From assembly GCA_905250125.1 (NCBI GenBank), contig CAJNOL010001046.1, positions 19,795-83,794 on the forward strand: DNA of 64,000 nt, read 5' to 3'. The translations under genes were made by a program, and so were the position numbers. Origin of the DNA: Rotaria sordida (lineage: Eukaryota; Rotifera; Eurotatoria; Philodinida; Philodinidae). Of this stretch, positions 62,869-64,000 are shown one piece after another; the stretch's first letter is position 1, and every line of letters starts with the position of its first letter. Under the pieces are notes generated by a model that was not told where the DNA came from, made no database searches, and saw only the letters and a list, made by a program, of their open reading frames with translations.

Positions 62869-63220
62869 TTAAATGGATTTTTCTGTGGAAAAGATTTGAA
62901 AGTTTGTAATGCCAATTATAAGGTTGAAAATGAAATCAAAGTTTTTGACTAAAATCTAACAAATTTTTGAACTTACTCCATATATTATTCATAGAAGTCT
63001 AACGATCCTATGTCAATTCACCTGACAAGAATTTTTTACTAATTATTAATAAATGATACATTTTTTTCTTTACTCCAATTATTTATTTCTAATTATAAAA
63101 AGAAAAAAAGAAAAACATCTACGTACACACAACAATAAAATTCTTCTATTCCTGTTGTAAAACATGACTATATAATAAAAAACAAAAAAACAACAAAAAT
63201 CAAATATACATGAATGACTT

Positions 63221-64000
63221 TTATTTTGAATTAATCGGATTACAAAATATTGAATGAATATCAGCATCCATTGTTTGACACATTTGACTACAATATCTAA
63301 ATAAATAAATTTAAATTGAATTTTGATTAATCTCATCATTTTTTCTACTTTATTTTCTTGCATTTAAGACAAATAAACTGTTCATCAAATGAATTTAATA
63401 ATAATTGTGTACATGGTGCATTATGACATTCATATAGACTAGATTGATTTAATATTCTACTATGATAATTAACTTCATCCATATCAACTGGTAAATATGA
63501 AAGAATTTTCCAATAGAAACTTGATAATGAATAAGATTTTAATGGTAAATAAAATATATTATTTGATATTAATAATAAATTTTCCACACGATTATCCATA
63601 GATATACCATTTTGATGATAAATTGAATAATTTTCAGGTATTGAATATTGATAAAAATATTCCCTATTCAAAAAATAAATAAATCAATCTAACAAAAAAC
63701 AAAATATTTTTTTTTACCAAATTAAATCATGTAACGGAATGTCTTTTAATTCATCACTTGCAATTACAATCAATTGATTATTAACACAGTTAATCTATAT
63801 TTTACAAAAAGAAAAAAGGAAATTCTAATAGATTATTTTATAAGACAAATATTTTACTTTTAATTTAAACATTTTCAAAAGAGGAATAAAATATGTATCA
63901 ATAAGACAATATTTAATCTAAATCAACAAAATAAATAATGTTATATCTGCGTATATATATATATATTAATCTTACTTTGCCAGCAAAGGATCCTAGTTTA
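63221..64000 (-). CDS. ZMYND19: Zinc finger MYND domain protein 19, 3' part (runs off the window)
   Basis: Exons on the minus strand are 63976-64000 (cut by the window edge), 63858-63917, 63718-63794, 63349-63663 and 63221-63296, all in frame. The reading starts KLGSFAGK|IKYCLIDTYFIPLL, continues LHDLIWEYFYQY, then NGISMDNRVENLLLI, LYECHNAPCTQLL, and a MYND-type finger with FICLKCKKIKYCSQMCQ and HSIFC. This order is the ZMYND19 architecture, including the xDNRxxNLxL segment before the MYND finger. Vertebrate ZMYND19 has been described as a partner of the MCH receptor; that role is not inferable here. Only the first few codons are missing. Confidence 0.88.

Larger units (their letters stand above)
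58365..63220. other. Long intergenic region with inverted-repeat elements
   Basis: No gene was supported between the Rubicon-like gene and ZMYND19. The region contains a diverged single arm of foldback family A (about 58620-58740), a 21-bp tandem duplication (59636-59677), a large foldback (60990-61830), a local hairpin (62044-62106) and a TTAA-flanked candidate element (62139-62868). Confidence 0.5.

Noticed and set aside
1-64000. CRISPR arrays, rRNA genes, prokaryotic operon signals
   Set aside because: None seen; the sequence is a spliced eukaryotic genome and repeats found are transposons or simple repeats.

Overview
The window is AT-rich animal DNA. Protein-coding genes are split by many short introns (about 40-130 nt, GT..AG), with a few introns of 1-2.6 kb. 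Coding sequence favours A/T-ending codons, and several proteins carry Asn, Ser, Thr or Gln runs. The gene set (BTBD9, synaptotagmin, CYB5R4, tensin, SH2/PTB, DUSP, Rubicon and ZMYND19 relatives) is metazoan. The style, including signs of spliced-leader acceptors beside start codons, suggests a spiralian, most likely a rotifer. That taxonomic call is inference only. There is one assembly gap (100 N at 20313-20412). I found no rRNA, confident tRNA or CRISPR array.

Layout. 1-1781 (-): 5' part of a BTBD9-type BTB protein. 5691-9010 (+): a synaptotagmin-like double-C2 protein. 9174-10603 (-): an unrecognised multi-exon gene. 10604-12544: a decayed hAT transposase end and a 0.5 kb foldback element. 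12545-13416 (+): a small alpha/beta hydrolase. 13538-18757 (-): a complete cytochrome b5 reductase 4. 18758-22519: gene-poor, with the gap. 22520-25187 (-) and 25499-27461 (-): an F-box/LRR-like protein and a SOCS-box protein. 30007-38562 (-): a tensin-like protein (14 exons), two of whose introns hold inverted-repeat elements. 41771-42707 (-): a HAD phosphatase with a mitochondrial-type N-terminus. 45306-47021: two adjacent non-autonomous hAT elements with 8-bp target duplications. 48416-48578 (-): a cyclophilin pseudogene. 50184-52604 and 53013-55723 (+): two DUSP genes of the DUSP14/18/21 type. 56591-58364 (+): a Rubicon-homology protein. 58365-63220: intergenic, with more inverted-repeat elements. 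63221-64000 (-): the 3' part of ZMYND19, running off the window.

Most gene models were built by joining exons by hand. In each fully modelled gene the exon lengths keep frame across every junction, and the joins restore family motifs. The genes do not form one pathway. Themes are ubiquitin-ligase adaptors (BTB, F-box, SOCS box), phosphotyrosine signalling (tensin, two DUSPs) and membrane traffic (synaptotagmin, Rubicon-like).

The least ordinary content is the density of inverted-repeat mobile DNA (at least seven elements) and the recurrent AG immediately upstream of start codons. I did not find a convincing new multi-gene system.
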